This document shows, in pieces, positions 1 through 6,829 of a stretch of 9,608 nt of DNA. Under the pieces are notes generated by a model. That model was given only the letters and a program-made list of their open reading frames with translations, had not been told where the DNA came from and ran no database searches. The first letter of the stretch is position 1, and each line of letters starts with the position of its first letter. The stretch comes from Verrucomicrobiota bacterium. Lineage in GTDB: Bacteria > Verrucomicrobiota > Kiritimatiellia > CAIQIC01 > Lenti-01. The stretch lies in contig DMJA01000171.1 in the NCBI GenBank assembly GCA_003451935.1, positions 1 through 9,608 of the forward strand, given 5' to 3'. A program made the translations under genes and the position numbers.

Positions 1-2952
1 AACGGCGAGTGGACGCTGCTGGCCGAGGGGATCACCCCGTCTCCGGCGCAGCCGCGCCGACCGAAGAGCAAGGCGCGCGCGGCGTTCGTGCCCGCAAACG
101 ACCGCTATGCGAGCGTGGAGCCATGGCCGGCGGCGGTCGCGGCCTCTCAGGGCGACCACGACATGCAGGGCTATCGCTTTGTGTCGGTGCGCGTGAATCC
201 GCTGGCCTACGTGGGCGCGGAGAAAAAACTGTATCTGCGCGAGAAGGTGACCGTGACGGTTTCCTACGACGAGGCCATCGCGGTGCGGGCAATTTCGTCC
301 AAGCAGGCGGCCGCGTTCGGACCGCTGGTGGACAGTTTGGTGGTGAATCCCGAGGCAGCGACGGAGTATGCCCCGAAGGGGAGGACCTCCGCGCCACGGG
401 CGGGAGAGGTGGATTATTTGATCATCACGTCGGCGGGATTGAGCAACGCGTTCCAGCGGATCGCGGACTACCGGGCGTCGGCATCTGGCGGTGGCTATAC
501 GACGCGGGTGCTGACGACCAATTATATCGGGACCGCCTTCTCGGGCGTGGACATCCAGGCGAAGATCCGGGCGTGCATCAGCAACGCGGTGGCGACATGG
601 GGGACGGAGATGGTCCTGCTGGGCGGGGATGACACGGTGGTGCTGGACCGCAACTGCTACGCCTACGTGCCGGACGATTACGAACCCTCCTATGAATATG
701 AAATGCCCACGGACCTGTATTATTCAGGTCTTTCCGGGAGCTGGAATTCCGATGGGGATGCGAACTTCGGCGAGACAAACGACGCAGTGGACCTGGCGTG
801 GGACGTGGTGGTGGCGCGCCTGCCGATGCGCACGGCGGCGCAGGTGACGAACTATTTGAACAAGGTGATGGCCTACGAGTCGGGCTCGCCGGTGACGAAC
901 AAGATCATCCTGGGCGGGCCCTCCGCGTGGGACACCTACACGGGAACGGACCGGCCGAGCGATGATGTGACGATCGATGGTCACGCGGGGTTTCTCTCGA
1001 CGAGCCCGGCCCACACGTCCGTGAGCGACTCGGAAGCATGGTTGCGGCGGCTCTACCGCGACGGGATCTATTCCAACTGGCCGGCGACCGTGGGCATCAT
1101 CTGCGACACGATCACCTCGTGGGACGGTTCAACGTGCGGCGACTATTTGGAAAGCTCGGCCAATACGATTTCGGCGTTCAATAAAAACTGGACGCACCTG
1201 ATGTTCTCGGGGCATGGCGAACCCCAGGCGTGGGGGTTGGAGTCGGGGGAATTCAACCAGTCGAATGCATCGGGCATGACCGGGCTGGTGGCGTTCGTCT
1301 ATACGGATGCGTGCATGACCGGGCATTTCGACAAGAATAGCAACACGATCGATGGCTACCCCTACACGACGGAACCCTGTTTGGCGGAAGGTTTCCTGCG
1401 CAATACTCGGACGCTGGGCGGGGCGCTGGCGCACATGGGATGCTCGCGCTACGGCTGGGGCGATCCGGACGCCGCGCCGGCCGACAACACGGCCAACGGC
1501 GGGCCTTCGACGGTCTATGCCTATAAGTTCTATCAGCGGATGTACGAAACGACGAACCGCACCCTGGGCGTGGCGTTCGCCATGCACAAGGCCGATATGA
1601 TCAGTCTGTCCGGCACCGACGACTGCGAGCGGTGGATCCAGTTCGGCATGAACCTGCTGGGCGACCCCGCGCTGAAGATGCCGTCGGCGATTCCGCTTCC
1701 TTCCGCCCCTGCGTTTACAAGCGGAACGGGGCCGTACGCCGCGACGACCGGCGTGGAGAAGGCGTTCACCGTGACGGCGAGCGGCAATCCGGCGCCGGTG
1801 CTGGCGCTGCAAGGAACGACGGCTTCTTCCGGCTATGGGTTTGTTCCGGCGACCGGAGTGTTGACCTATGCCCCGCCGGTGGCGGACGCCGGAACAACGA
1901 AGACCTTCACCTTCACGGCGACGAACACCTTGGGCGCCGCGACGCAGACGGTGAGCGTGAGCGTGACCTTGGCGCCGCCGCCGGCCCCGGCCGCCATCTG
2001 GGCCAGCGCGACCAATGCCGCGGACTTCACGGCCGCGTGGAGCTCGGTTTCCGGTGCCACGGGCTATCGCCTCGACGTGGGCACGAACGACACCTTCACC
2101 GGCGGAGGTGGGGCCAGTGTTCAGTCTGTATTGGCCAGCAATGCGGCGACTTCGCCGAGCACGCTGACGGACGGTTGGTCCGGATACGCTTTGGGCGGCA
2201 CCACCTACATTCAGATGACGAACGCGGGAGCCGTGATTACGTCGGCAGTTTTTTCCACGGTAGGTTTCACAAATCTGACTGTGGACTTTCGCGCGCGCAC
2301 GTATGGAGGCACAGCGAAGTCAAACATCACAGTTTCGATCTCGGGCGATAACGGGGAAAATTGGACAGTCATAGGCATCATGTATCCCCCAAGCGGGAGC
2401 ACCATGGCGACGGTGCCGACGCTGACGAACACGGCGAATTTGGGCTACAGCCAGACGCGGATTCGCTGGCAAGCGCTGGATGCTAGCGGTGGGGTCGGCG
2501 TAGGCGTTTCCAATCTCGTCGTCAAAGGCTGGAGCGGAGGTGGTTCGCCCAGCTACGTGCAGGGCTATTCAAACCGGACGGTGGCGGGGACGAGCCAGGG
2601 CGTGACGGGGCTGGTGGCGGAAACGATCTACTATTTCCGTGCGCGCGCCGTGAATGGCACGGGGGCCGGCCCCGATTCCCCGGTGGCCAGCGTGGAGACG
2701 CTGGCGGCCGGCGCCTCGCCTTCTCCACAGCCGATTTCCATCGTGTCCATGCCGACGAACGGCACGCCGATCTCGATCCAAATCAACACGGTGTCGGGAA
2801 TCACCTATGCGCTGCAATACACGCTGGATTTGATCGCGACCAACTGGGTCACCGTGGAGCCGCCTCAATTGAGCGTGGGGGATCCCCTCCTCCTGCAAGA
2901 CGCCGACGCCACCGCGACCCAGAAGTTCTACCGCGTGGCGAAGCCCGACTAG
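1..2952 (+). CDS. Secreted gingipain-like cysteine peptidase (family C25), 5' partial
   Basis: The frame is open from base 1, so the start codon and expected signal peptide lie upstream; 983 residues are visible (numbering here from base 1). Residues 1-100 resemble the C25 propeptide: a WTL motif, then beta-rich text ending in KVTVTVSYDEA. The peptidase domain runs from about 139 (YLIITSAG) to 560 (NLLGDPALKM, a typical C25 end). The likely catalytic dyad is His405 in FSGHGE and Cys438 in YTDACMTGHF. Their 33-residue spacing equals that of His211/Cys244 in gingipain RgpB. After it come an Ig-like domain (about 568-658), an FN3 domain (about 658-905) interrupted by an inserted domain (about 705-848), and a C-terminal module (about 911-983) ending in FYRVAKPD, of a kind seen in secreted PVC proteins. 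There is no C-terminal membrane helix. It probably acts outside the cytoplasm; the cleavage specificity (Arg or Lys) cannot be read from the sequence. The family call is strong; the attachment mechanism is unknown. Confidence 0.9.
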   Translation, partial: NGEWTLLAEGITPSPAQPRRPKSKARAAFVPANDRYASVEPWPAAVAASQGDHDMQGYRFVSVRVNPLAYVGAEKKLYLREKVTVTVSYDEAIAVRAISSKQAAAFGPLVDSLVVNPEAATEYAPKGRTSAPRAGEVDYLIITSAGLSNAFQRIADYRASASGGGYTTRVLTTNYIGTAFSGVDIQAKIRACISNAVATWGTEMVLLGGDDTVVLDRNCYAYVPDDYEPSYEYEMPTDLYYSGLSGSWNSDGDANFGETNDAVDLAWDVVVARLPMRTAAQVTNYLNKVMAYESGSPVTNKIILGGPSAWDTYTGTDRPSDDVTIDGHAGFLSTSPAHTSVSDSEAWLRRLYRDGIYSNWPATVGIICDTITSWDGSTCGDYLESSANTISAFNKNWTHLMFSGHGEPQAWGLESGEFNQSNASGMTGLVAFVYTDACMTGHFDKNSNTIDGYPYTTEPCLAEGFLRNTRTLGGALAHMGCSRYGWGDPDAAPADNTANGGPSTVYAYKFYQRMYETTNRTLGVAFAMHKADMISLSGTDDCERWIQFGMNLLGDPALKMPSAIPLPSAPAFTSGTGPYAATTGVEKAFTVTASGNPAPVLALQGTTASSGYGFVPATGVLTYAPPVADAGTTKTFTFTATNTLGAATQTVSVSVTLAPPPAPAAIWASATNAADFTAAWSSVSGATGYRLDVGTNDTFTGGGGASVQSVLASNAATSPSTLTDGWSGYALGGTTYIQMTNAGAVITSAVFSTVGFTNLTVDFRARTYGGTAKSNITVSISGDNGENWTVIGIMYPPSGSTMATVPTLTNTANLGYSQTRIRWQALDASGGVGVGVSNLVVKGWSGGGSPSYVQGYSNRTVAGTSQGVTGLVAETIYYFRARAVNGTGAGPDSPVASVETLAAGASPSPQPISIVSMPTNGTPISIQINTVSGITYALQYTLDLIATNWVTVEPPQLSVGDPLLLQDADATATQKFYRVAKPD
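2113..2544 (+). other. Domain inserted inside the FN3 domain of the C25 peptidase
   Basis: An ordinary FN3 sequence begins at residue 658 and runs through WSSVSGATGYRLDVGTNDTF. It breaks at a GGGG run (701-704) and resumes after GGG (846-848) with SYVQGYSNRTVAGTSQGVTG and YYFRARAVNG. Joining the two halves gives one normal FN3 of roughly 100 residues. The intervening stretch of about 144 residues is beta-rich (VDFRARTYGG, ITVSISGDNGENWTVIG, RIRWQALDASGG, VSNLVVKGW) and looks like a jelly-roll or carbohydrate-binding-like module; that fold is inferred, not shown. A hand count of 2221-2400 gives 96 G+C in 180 bases (53%), clearly below the flanking FN3 coding sequence (65% and 78% in the lines at 2581 and 2641). 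Confidence 0.6.
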
Positions 2953-2973
2953 GCGACGAACCGTCCAACCCAA

Positions 2974-3002
2974 GGTCGGGCAAAATGCCCGGCCTTTTCT
3001 TT
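2974..3002 (+). terminator. Intrinsic terminator of the C25 peptidase gene
   Basis: An 8-bp stem, GGTCGGGC pairing with GCCCGGCC through one G-T wobble, encloses a 5-nt AAAAT loop. Two A-T pairs extend its base, and a T-rich tail (TTTTCTTT) follows. It sits about 20 bp after the stop codon at 2950-2952 and separates the peptidase from the comF-accD-folC group. Confidence 0.8.
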
Positions 3003-3029
3003 GTTTCTGGAATCCCGGCGCGGGGGCCG

Positions 3030-3047
3030 CCCTTGGCTCGACAAGGG
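3030..3047 (+). promoter_or_regulatory. Short inverted repeat in the comF leader
   Basis: The perfect 6-bp inverted repeat CCCTTG / CAAGGG has a 6-nt loop (GCTCGA). It lies between the upstream terminator and the comF ribosome binding site, in a 120-bp gap where I find no convincing -35/-10 pair. It could be a leader hairpin or a small operator, and chance occurrence in GC-rich DNA is quite possible. Confidence 0.2.
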
Positions 3048-3050
3048 TCC

Positions 3051-3058
3051 GGAGAAGG
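3051..3058 (+). promoter_or_regulatory. Probable ribosome binding site for comF
   Basis: GGAGAAGG lies 14 nt before the ATG at 3073. The spacing is longer than ideal, but this is the only purine-rich Shine-Dalgarno-like stretch nearby. It favours the ATG at 3073 over a TTG at 3001, which would place the start inside the upstream terminator tail. Confidence 0.45.
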
Positions 3059-3072
3059 CGCAGACTGCCTCC

Positions 3073-3789
3073 ATGAGCTTGAGCTGGGCCGTGCTGGACA
3101 TGCTGTTTTCGAGAACCTGCGAAGGATGCGGCGCGGCCATGGGCGAGGAATCGGGTTCATTGTGCTGGGATTGCCGTGCGGAAGTGAAGCCGGTGCAGGT
3201 GCCGTTCTGCGAGCGGTGCGGGGATCCCGTTGCGGGTGCGGTGGTGGGGCCGTTTGAATGCGCCTGGTGCCACAAGACGGAGCCGGCCTTTGACTGGGCC
3301 CGGTCGGCCGTCCGCTACGAGGGGGCCGCGAAGACCTGCCTGCGCCGCTTCAAATACAACGCCGGGATGTGGATGCTCGACGATTTGACCGATTGGCTGG
3401 TGGCGCTGTGGCGAACCTGCCCGGAGTCGGTCCACACGGCGGATTTCCTGGCCTGCGTTCCGCTGCATCCGGCGCGCGAACGGGAACGGGGCTACAACCA
3501 GGCCGCCCTCCTGGGAGATCGACTGGCCATCCACGTTGGCATTCCATTCCAGCGCAGGCTGTTATGGCGGAGGAAGGCCACGGAAACCCAAACGCATTTG
3601 ACAGCCGCCCAGCGGGCCCATAATGTGAAGGGCGTTTTCTCGGTGCCGTGGCCGAATCGGGTGCGCGGAGCGAGAATCGTGCTGGTGGATGACGTGATGA
3701 CCACCGGGGCGACGGTAAACGAATGCGCGCGGGCGCTCAAGGCCGCCGGCGCCTCTTCGGTGATGGTGTTGACGGTGGCGCGCGGCTGA
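3073..3789 (+). CDS. comF: ComF family protein (zinc-ribbon phosphoribosyltransferase)
   Basis: This 238-residue cytoplasmic protein has the full ComF/GntX layout. An N-terminal double zinc ribbon has four CXXC pairs: Cys16/19, 31/34, 46/49 and 63/66. A middle segment contains the family motif VPLHPARERERGYNQA. The C-terminal PRPP-binding loop is IVLVDDVMTTGAT at 202-214. Family members are needed for natural DNA uptake in Haemophilus (ComF) and Bacillus (ComFC), while E. coli GntX is linked to use of DNA as nutrient; the actual substrate of the phosphoribosyltransferase fold is not settled. The ATG at 3073 is chosen because the zinc ribbon begins 15 residues later and a Shine-Dalgarno-like stretch precedes it. 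It is the first gene of a likely operon with accD, 42 bp downstream. No other competence gene is visible, so a role in DNA uptake is only inferred from the family. Confidence 0.88.
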   Translation: MSLSWAVLDMLFSRTCEGCGAAMGEESGSLCWDCRAEVKPVQVPFCERCGDPVAGAVVGPFECAWCHKTEPAFDWARSAVRYEGAAKTCLRRFKYNAGMWMLDDLTDWLVALWRTCPESVHTADFLACVPLHPARERERGYNQAALLGDRLAIHVGIPFQRRLLWRRKATETQTHLTAAQRAHNVKGVFSVPWPNRVRGARIVLVDDVMTTGATVNECARALKAAGASSVMVLTVARG

Positions 3790-3831
3790 TTCCAGAGTGC
3801 GGCGCGCCGGAACAGAAATGGATTTTGGAAC

Positions 3832-4707
3832 ATGACGCTTTTTGGAAAGAAAAAACCGGTGCTGAAAAAGGCCCGCAAGCGGGACATGCCCGACGGGCTG
3901 TGGCTCAAGTGCCCCGGCTGCAACGAGATGATTTTTGGCGAAGAGCAGGAGAAGGCCCTGCGCGTCTGCCCCCTGTGTGGCCACCATTTTTCCATGGGCC
4001 GGGCCGAGCGCCTGGCCATGCTGGCCGATCCCGGCTCCTTCGTGGAGTGGGACAAGGACATCTATAGCATCGACTTCCTGGGGTTTGTCGGAACGGCGTC
4101 CTACCAGGAGAAGCTCGAGTCGAACCGCCGCAAGACCGGCCAGATCGACGCGGTGACCTGCGGCCGCGCGCGGCTGGAGGGGCGGGCCATCGCGCTGGGC
4201 GTGATGGATTTTGAATTCCTTGGCGCGAGCATGGGCTCCGTGGTCGGTGAGAAGATCACCCGCCTGATCGAGCGGGGCACGGCGGAGAAGCTGCCGGTCA
4301 TCATCGTCTGTGCTTCGGGCGGCGCCCGCATGTACGAGGGCATGATGAGCCTGATGCAGATGGCCAAGACCAGCGGAGCGCTGGCCCGCCACGCCGAGGC
4401 CGGCCTGCCCTACATTCCCGTGCTGACGCATCCCACCACGGCCGGCGTCATGGCCAGCTTCGCCACGCTGGGCGACGTAATCCTTGCCGAGCCCGGTGCG
4501 CTGATCGGCTTCGCCGGCGCGCGCGTCATCAAGGAAACCATCCAGCAAGACCTGCCGCCGGGCTTCCAGCGGCCCGACTTCCTGCTCAAGCACGGACTGC
4601 TCGACCAGATCGTGCCTCGCGGGGAGCTCAAGGCCACCTTGGCCCGCCTGCTGGATGGCTTCTGCGGGCCGCTGAAGCCCTCTGAACCGCCCGCGATTCC
4701 CGCCTGA
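3832..4707 (+). CDS. accD: Acetyl-CoA carboxylase, carboxyltransferase subunit beta
   Basis: AccD pairs with AccA to form the carboxyltransferase that moves CO2 from biotin on AccB to acetyl-CoA, giving malonyl-CoA for fatty acid synthesis. The 291-residue product (E. coli AccD is 304) begins with a basic segment and the zinc finger Cys27-X2-Cys30 / Cys46-X2-Cys49. Crotonase-fold motifs follow: GASMGSVVG, SGGARM (162-167), SLMQMAKTSGAL, GFAGARVI (226-233) and LPPGFQR (241-247), all matching the family. The zinc finger identifies AccD rather than a propionyl-CoA carboxylase beta chain. No good Shine-Dalgarno precedes the ATG; a GGA lies only 2 nt away, so translation may depend on coupling to comF. 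AccA is not in the window. folC follows after 40 bp; adjacent accD and folC genes are also known in some proteobacteria. Confidence 0.97.
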   Translation: MTLFGKKKPVLKKARKRDMPDGLWLKCPGCNEMIFGEEQEKALRVCPLCGHHFSMGRAERLAMLADPGSFVEWDKDIYSIDFLGFVGTASYQEKLESNRRKTGQIDAVTCGRARLEGRAIALGVMDFEFLGASMGSVVGEKITRLIERGTAEKLPVIIVCASGGARMYEGMMSLMQMAKTSGALARHAEAGLPYIPVLTHPTTAGVMASFATLGDVILAEPGALIGFAGARVIKETIQQDLPPGFQRPDFLLKHGLLDQIVPRGELKATLARLLDGFCGPLKPSEPPAIPA

Positions 4708-4747
4708 CCGCGGGGGCCTTTTCCTCTTCTTGCCTGACGGATTTTCC

Positions 4748-6067
4748 ATGAGTAAAGCCGCCTCCATTTTGGACGCAAAACTGACCTACCTGTACAGCCG
4801 GACCGGCGCGAGCACGGTCAAGCTTGGGCTGGAGACCACTCTTTCCCTGATGCGCGCAATGGCGGTCGATCCCCTGAAGCTGCCCTGCGTGCACGTCGCC
4901 GGAACCAACGGCAAGGGGTCGGTCTCGGCGATGCTGGAATCTGTCCTGCGCGAAGCGGGGCTCCGCACCGCGCTCTACACGAGCCCGCACTTGATCCGCT
5001 TCAACGAGCGAATCCGCGTGGGGGGCGAGCCCATTCCCGACAAGGAGCTCATCCGGCTGCTGAACGACGTCGAACGCGCCGACCAGATTCAGTCCGCCGA
5101 ACCCGGCGGCCGGATCGGCACCTTCTTCGAACTGACCACCGCCGTGGCCTTCAAGTGGTTCCTGGAGCGGCAGGTGCAGATGGCCGTGCTGGAAACCGGC
5201 ATGGGCGGCCGGCTCGACAGCACCAATGTCGCCTTGCCCTTTCTATCGGTCCTCACCGAGATCGGCATGGAACATTCTTCTTTCCTCGGCGGCACGCTGG
5301 AGAAAATCGCGGCCGAGAAGGCGGGCATCATCAAGCCGGGCCGCCCGGTCGTGACGGGCAGGCAGCGGCCCGCCGCGATGAAAGCCATCGAGGAAAAGGC
5401 GCGGGCCGCGGGTTCGCCGATCCTGCGCGCGGACGAGCGGGTGTCCGTCAAGCGCCTCTCGCAGGATCTGGATGGGCAGGTGCTATCGATCGAGACCGCC
5501 GATGGCGCTTGGGCGCCGTTCAAGATGCCTTTGCTGGGCGACTTCCAGCTCGGAAACTGCGCGCTGGCCGTGACGGCCCTCGAATGGATGCGCGACGAAC
5601 TCAAGCTCCCGCTGTCGCAGGATGCCATCCGCGCCGGCTTGGAGAAGACGCGCTGGCCCGGCCGCTGCCAGGTGGCGTCGCGCGATCCGATCTTCCTGGT
5701 GGATGTGGCGCACAATCCCGACGCGGCGCAGGCGCTGGCCGCTTTCTTGAAGAAGTTCCGCGGCGACAAGCCCGTGGCGCTGATCTGCGGCATGCTGTCG
5801 GACAAGGACGCGGAGGGATTCTTCCGCCTGCTGAAGCCCGTGGTGGATGCCTGCGTGCTGGTGCCGCTCGACAGCGAGCGCAACATGCCGATGGATTGCC
5901 TGCTGGCGGCGGCCAAGGCCGCCAAGTTGCCGGCGGTGGAAGGCTCGATGCCTACTGCAGTGAAAAACGCCCAAAAGTGGGCGAAGAAAAACAACGGCAT
6001 CGTGGTTGCCGCCGGCTCGCTCTATCTGGCCTCCGCCGTGCTCTACGAACTCGGCGTGCAGGTGTAG
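4748..6067 (+). CDS. folC: Bifunctional dihydrofolate synthase / folylpolyglutamate synthase
   Basis: FolC joins glutamate to dihydropteroate and then adds gamma-linked glutamates to folates, using ATP, in the cytoplasm. The 439-residue protein has the Mur-ligase-like layout: ATP-binding P-loop VAGTNGKGSV (GTNGKGS at 52-58), TSPHLIRFNERI, the signature ETGMGGRLDSTN (149-160), EKIAAEKAGIIKPG, and the C-terminal glutamate-ligase motif DVAHNP (319-324). Length is normal for the family. The usual Asp-His after the TxIG motif reads Glu175-His176 here, a conservative change beside the metal-binding His. A TTG at 4730 would add six residues; the ATG at 4748 is preferred because it begins the aligned region. 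It is the last gene of the comF-accD-folC group and converges on the regulator gene, with 20 bp between stop codons. Confidence 0.95.
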   Translation: MSKAASILDAKLTYLYSRTGASTVKLGLETTLSLMRAMAVDPLKLPCVHVAGTNGKGSVSAMLESVLREAGLRTALYTSPHLIRFNERIRVGGEPIPDKELIRLLNDVERADQIQSAEPGGRIGTFFELTTAVAFKWFLERQVQMAVLETGMGGRLDSTNVALPFLSVLTEIGMEHSSFLGGTLEKIAAEKAGIIKPGRPVVTGRQRPAAMKAIEEKARAAGSPILRADERVSVKRLSQDLDGQVLSIETADGAWAPFKMPLLGDFQLGNCALAVTALEWMRDELKLPLSQDAIRAGLEKTRWPGRCQVASRDPIFLVDVAHNPDAAQALAAFLKKFRGDKPVALICGMLSDKDAEGFFRLLKPVVDACVLVPLDSERNMPMDCLLAAAKAAKLPAVEGSMPTAVKNAQKWAKKNNGIVVAAGSLYLASAVLYELGVQV

Positions 6068-6087
6068 GGGCTGGCCGCGGAGGCGGC

Positions 6088-6648
6088 TCAAGCCGGGGGG
6101 AGCAGCCGGACCAGCGCCTTGGCCAGGGGATGGGCCGGAATCTGGAAGTGGCACCGGCCGTTTTGCCGCCGGGCAAATCCGCTTTTTTGCAGGATGCGCA
6201 GATGGCTGAACACGGCGAATCCCGGCAGCCGGAGGGCGGCGCCCAATTCGTTATCCGATTGCGGTGCGGCCAGTAGCGCCTGGGCGATGGCGATGCGCCG
6301 GGGGTAGGCGAGCCCGAAGGCGATTTCGCAAATTTCCCCGTCCCGTTCCGCCGGATAGTCGGACAGGGCGGATTCCAAAGCCTTCAGCAAAGGGGCCGCC
6401 GACTTCACCTGCGGATCCGCCTCCATGCGATAGACGAGGTGGGCTCCCGTGCGCGAAGACCGAAGCAGGCCGCGCGATTGCAGACGGCGCAATTCCTGGC
6501 TGGCGTCGGAACGGCCGATCCCGACGGCCGCCGCCAGCTCGGCCACGTTGCGACCGGGTTTTTCATGGATTTGGCGCAGCAAACGGATGCGCGTATTCCC
6601 CGACAAGGCCCGACAGGTTCGCCACAAGGTTGGATTCAGCTGGTTCAT
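6088..6648 (-). CDS. Tandem winged-helix (ArsR-like) transcriptional regulator
   Basis: The 186-residue protein contains two winged-helix units. The first (about 5-75) reads NTRIRLLRQI, then a recognition-helix region (RSDASQELRRLQSRGLL) and a wing (RTGAHLVYRM). The second (about 112-183) repeats the plan: YPRRIAIAQALLAAP, FAVFSHLRILQKSGFAR and a wing QNGRCHFQI. ArsR proteins normally carry one such domain of about 100 residues and dimerise; this chain may supply two DNA-reading heads. No metal-binding ELCVCDL-type cysteine motif is present, so metal sensing is not supported; the ligand is unknown. The start is the ATG at 6648, preceded by GGAGG at ideal distance. A longer frame from a TTG at 6801 would translate through the operator and is unlikely. 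A 55-bp palindrome 16 bp upstream suggests autoregulation and control of the divergent yjbQ-NUDIX pair. Confidence 0.85.
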   Translation of the reverse strand: MNQLNPTLWRTCRALSGNTRIRLLRQIHEKPGRNVAELAAAVGIGRSDASQELRRLQSRGLLRSSRTGAHLVYRMEADPQVKSAAPLLKALESALSDYPAERDGEICEIAFGLAYPRRIAIAQALLAAPQSDNELGAALRLPGFAVFSHLRILQKSGFARRQNGRCHFQIPAHPLAKALVRLLPPA

Positions 6649-6652
6649 GTTG

Positions 6653-6657
6653 CCTCC
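6653..6657 (-). promoter_or_regulatory. Strong ribosome binding site of the regulator gene
   Basis: On the minus strand the sequence reads GGAGGCAACATG: a full GGAGG four bases before the ATG at 6648. This fixes the start codon, in contrast to the weak sites before most other genes here. Confidence 0.85.
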
Positions 6658-6664
6658 AAAAACT

Positions 6665-6719
6665 GGATTTATGGTGTTTATAAATGCCATACTATGGAGT
6701 TTGTAAACACCATAAATCC
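6665..6719. promoter_or_regulatory. Probable operator: 55-bp palindrome made of two 20-bp palindromes
   Basis: Two 27-base arms (6665-6691 and 6693-6719) are inverted copies matching at 24 of 27 positions around a single central base. Each arm contains its own 20-bp palindrome (6671-6690 and 6694-6713) fitting ATGGWGTTTRTAAAYRCCAT. The two copies are spaced 23 bp start to start, about two helical turns, and match at 16 of 20 positions as direct repeats. The AT-rich block stands out from the surrounding GC-rich DNA. It lies 16 bp before the start of the two-domain regulator and 110 bp before yjbQ, the normal place for an operator controlling divergent genes. Binding by the regulator is inferred. 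Confidence 0.75.
6677..6707 (-). promoter_or_regulatory. Possible promoter of the regulator gene, inside the operator
   Basis: On the minus strand TTTACA (6707-6702, five of six to TTGACA) is followed after 19 bases by TATAAA (6682-6677, five of six to TATAAT). The spacing is 2 bp longer than ideal. Both elements fall inside the palindrome, one in each sub-palindrome, so a protein bound there would block polymerase. Confidence 0.4.
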
Positions 6720-6793
6720 GGTCGGGGGGAATGCGGATCAAGCCCGGCGGCCCCGGGAACCCTGGCGGGCAAAAGCAGCGGGTAAAAGATTTC

Positions 6794-6823
6794 TTGTTCA
6801 ACCCCTGAAATTCCCCCTACATT
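6794..6823 (+). promoter_or_regulatory. Possible promoter of yjbQ giving a leaderless mRNA
   Basis: TTGTTC (6794-6799) and TACATT (6818-6823) are separated by 18 bases, matching the -35 and -10 consensus at 3 and 4 of 6 positions. The expected transcription start falls on or next to the ATG at 6830, and no Shine-Dalgarno sequence precedes that ATG. The pair is weak, and an alternative promoter within the palindrome at 6665-6719 is possible. Apart from this, the stretch 6720-6793 holds only GC-rich sequence with a small CCCGG/CCGGG hairpin (6743-6757). Confidence 0.35.
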
Positions 6824-6829
6824 GCGCCC

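Noticed and set aside
2700..2952. PEP-CTERM or LPXTG-type sorting signal at the peptidase C-terminus
   Set aside because: No hydrophobic membrane segment or basic tail is present; the protein ends FYRVAKPD.
4699..4714. CCCGC/GCGGG hairpin overlapping the accD stop codon, followed a few bases later by TTTTCCTC
   Set aside because: The stem is only 5 bp, the T-run is separated by GGCC, and folC starts 40 bp on in the same direction; a real terminator is not supported.
3562..4767. 401-residue open frame on the minus strand opposite comF and accD
   Set aside because: Low-complexity shadow of GC-rich coding sequence; comF and accD on the plus strand are unambiguous.
6074..6087. GCCGC/GCGGC hairpin between the convergent folC and regulator stop codons
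   Set aside because: A short stem with no T-run on either strand; readily expected by chance in GC-rich DNA.
5155..6276. 373-residue open frame on the plus strand overlapping folC
   Set aside because: Out-of-frame Gly/Arg/Ala-rich shadow of folC that also runs across the folC stop and the opposite regulator gene.
6649..6801. Longer start (TTG at 6801) for the winged-helix regulator
   Set aside because: The added residues would be encoded by the palindromic operator and promoter region, and GGAGG four bases before the ATG at 6648 marks the true start.
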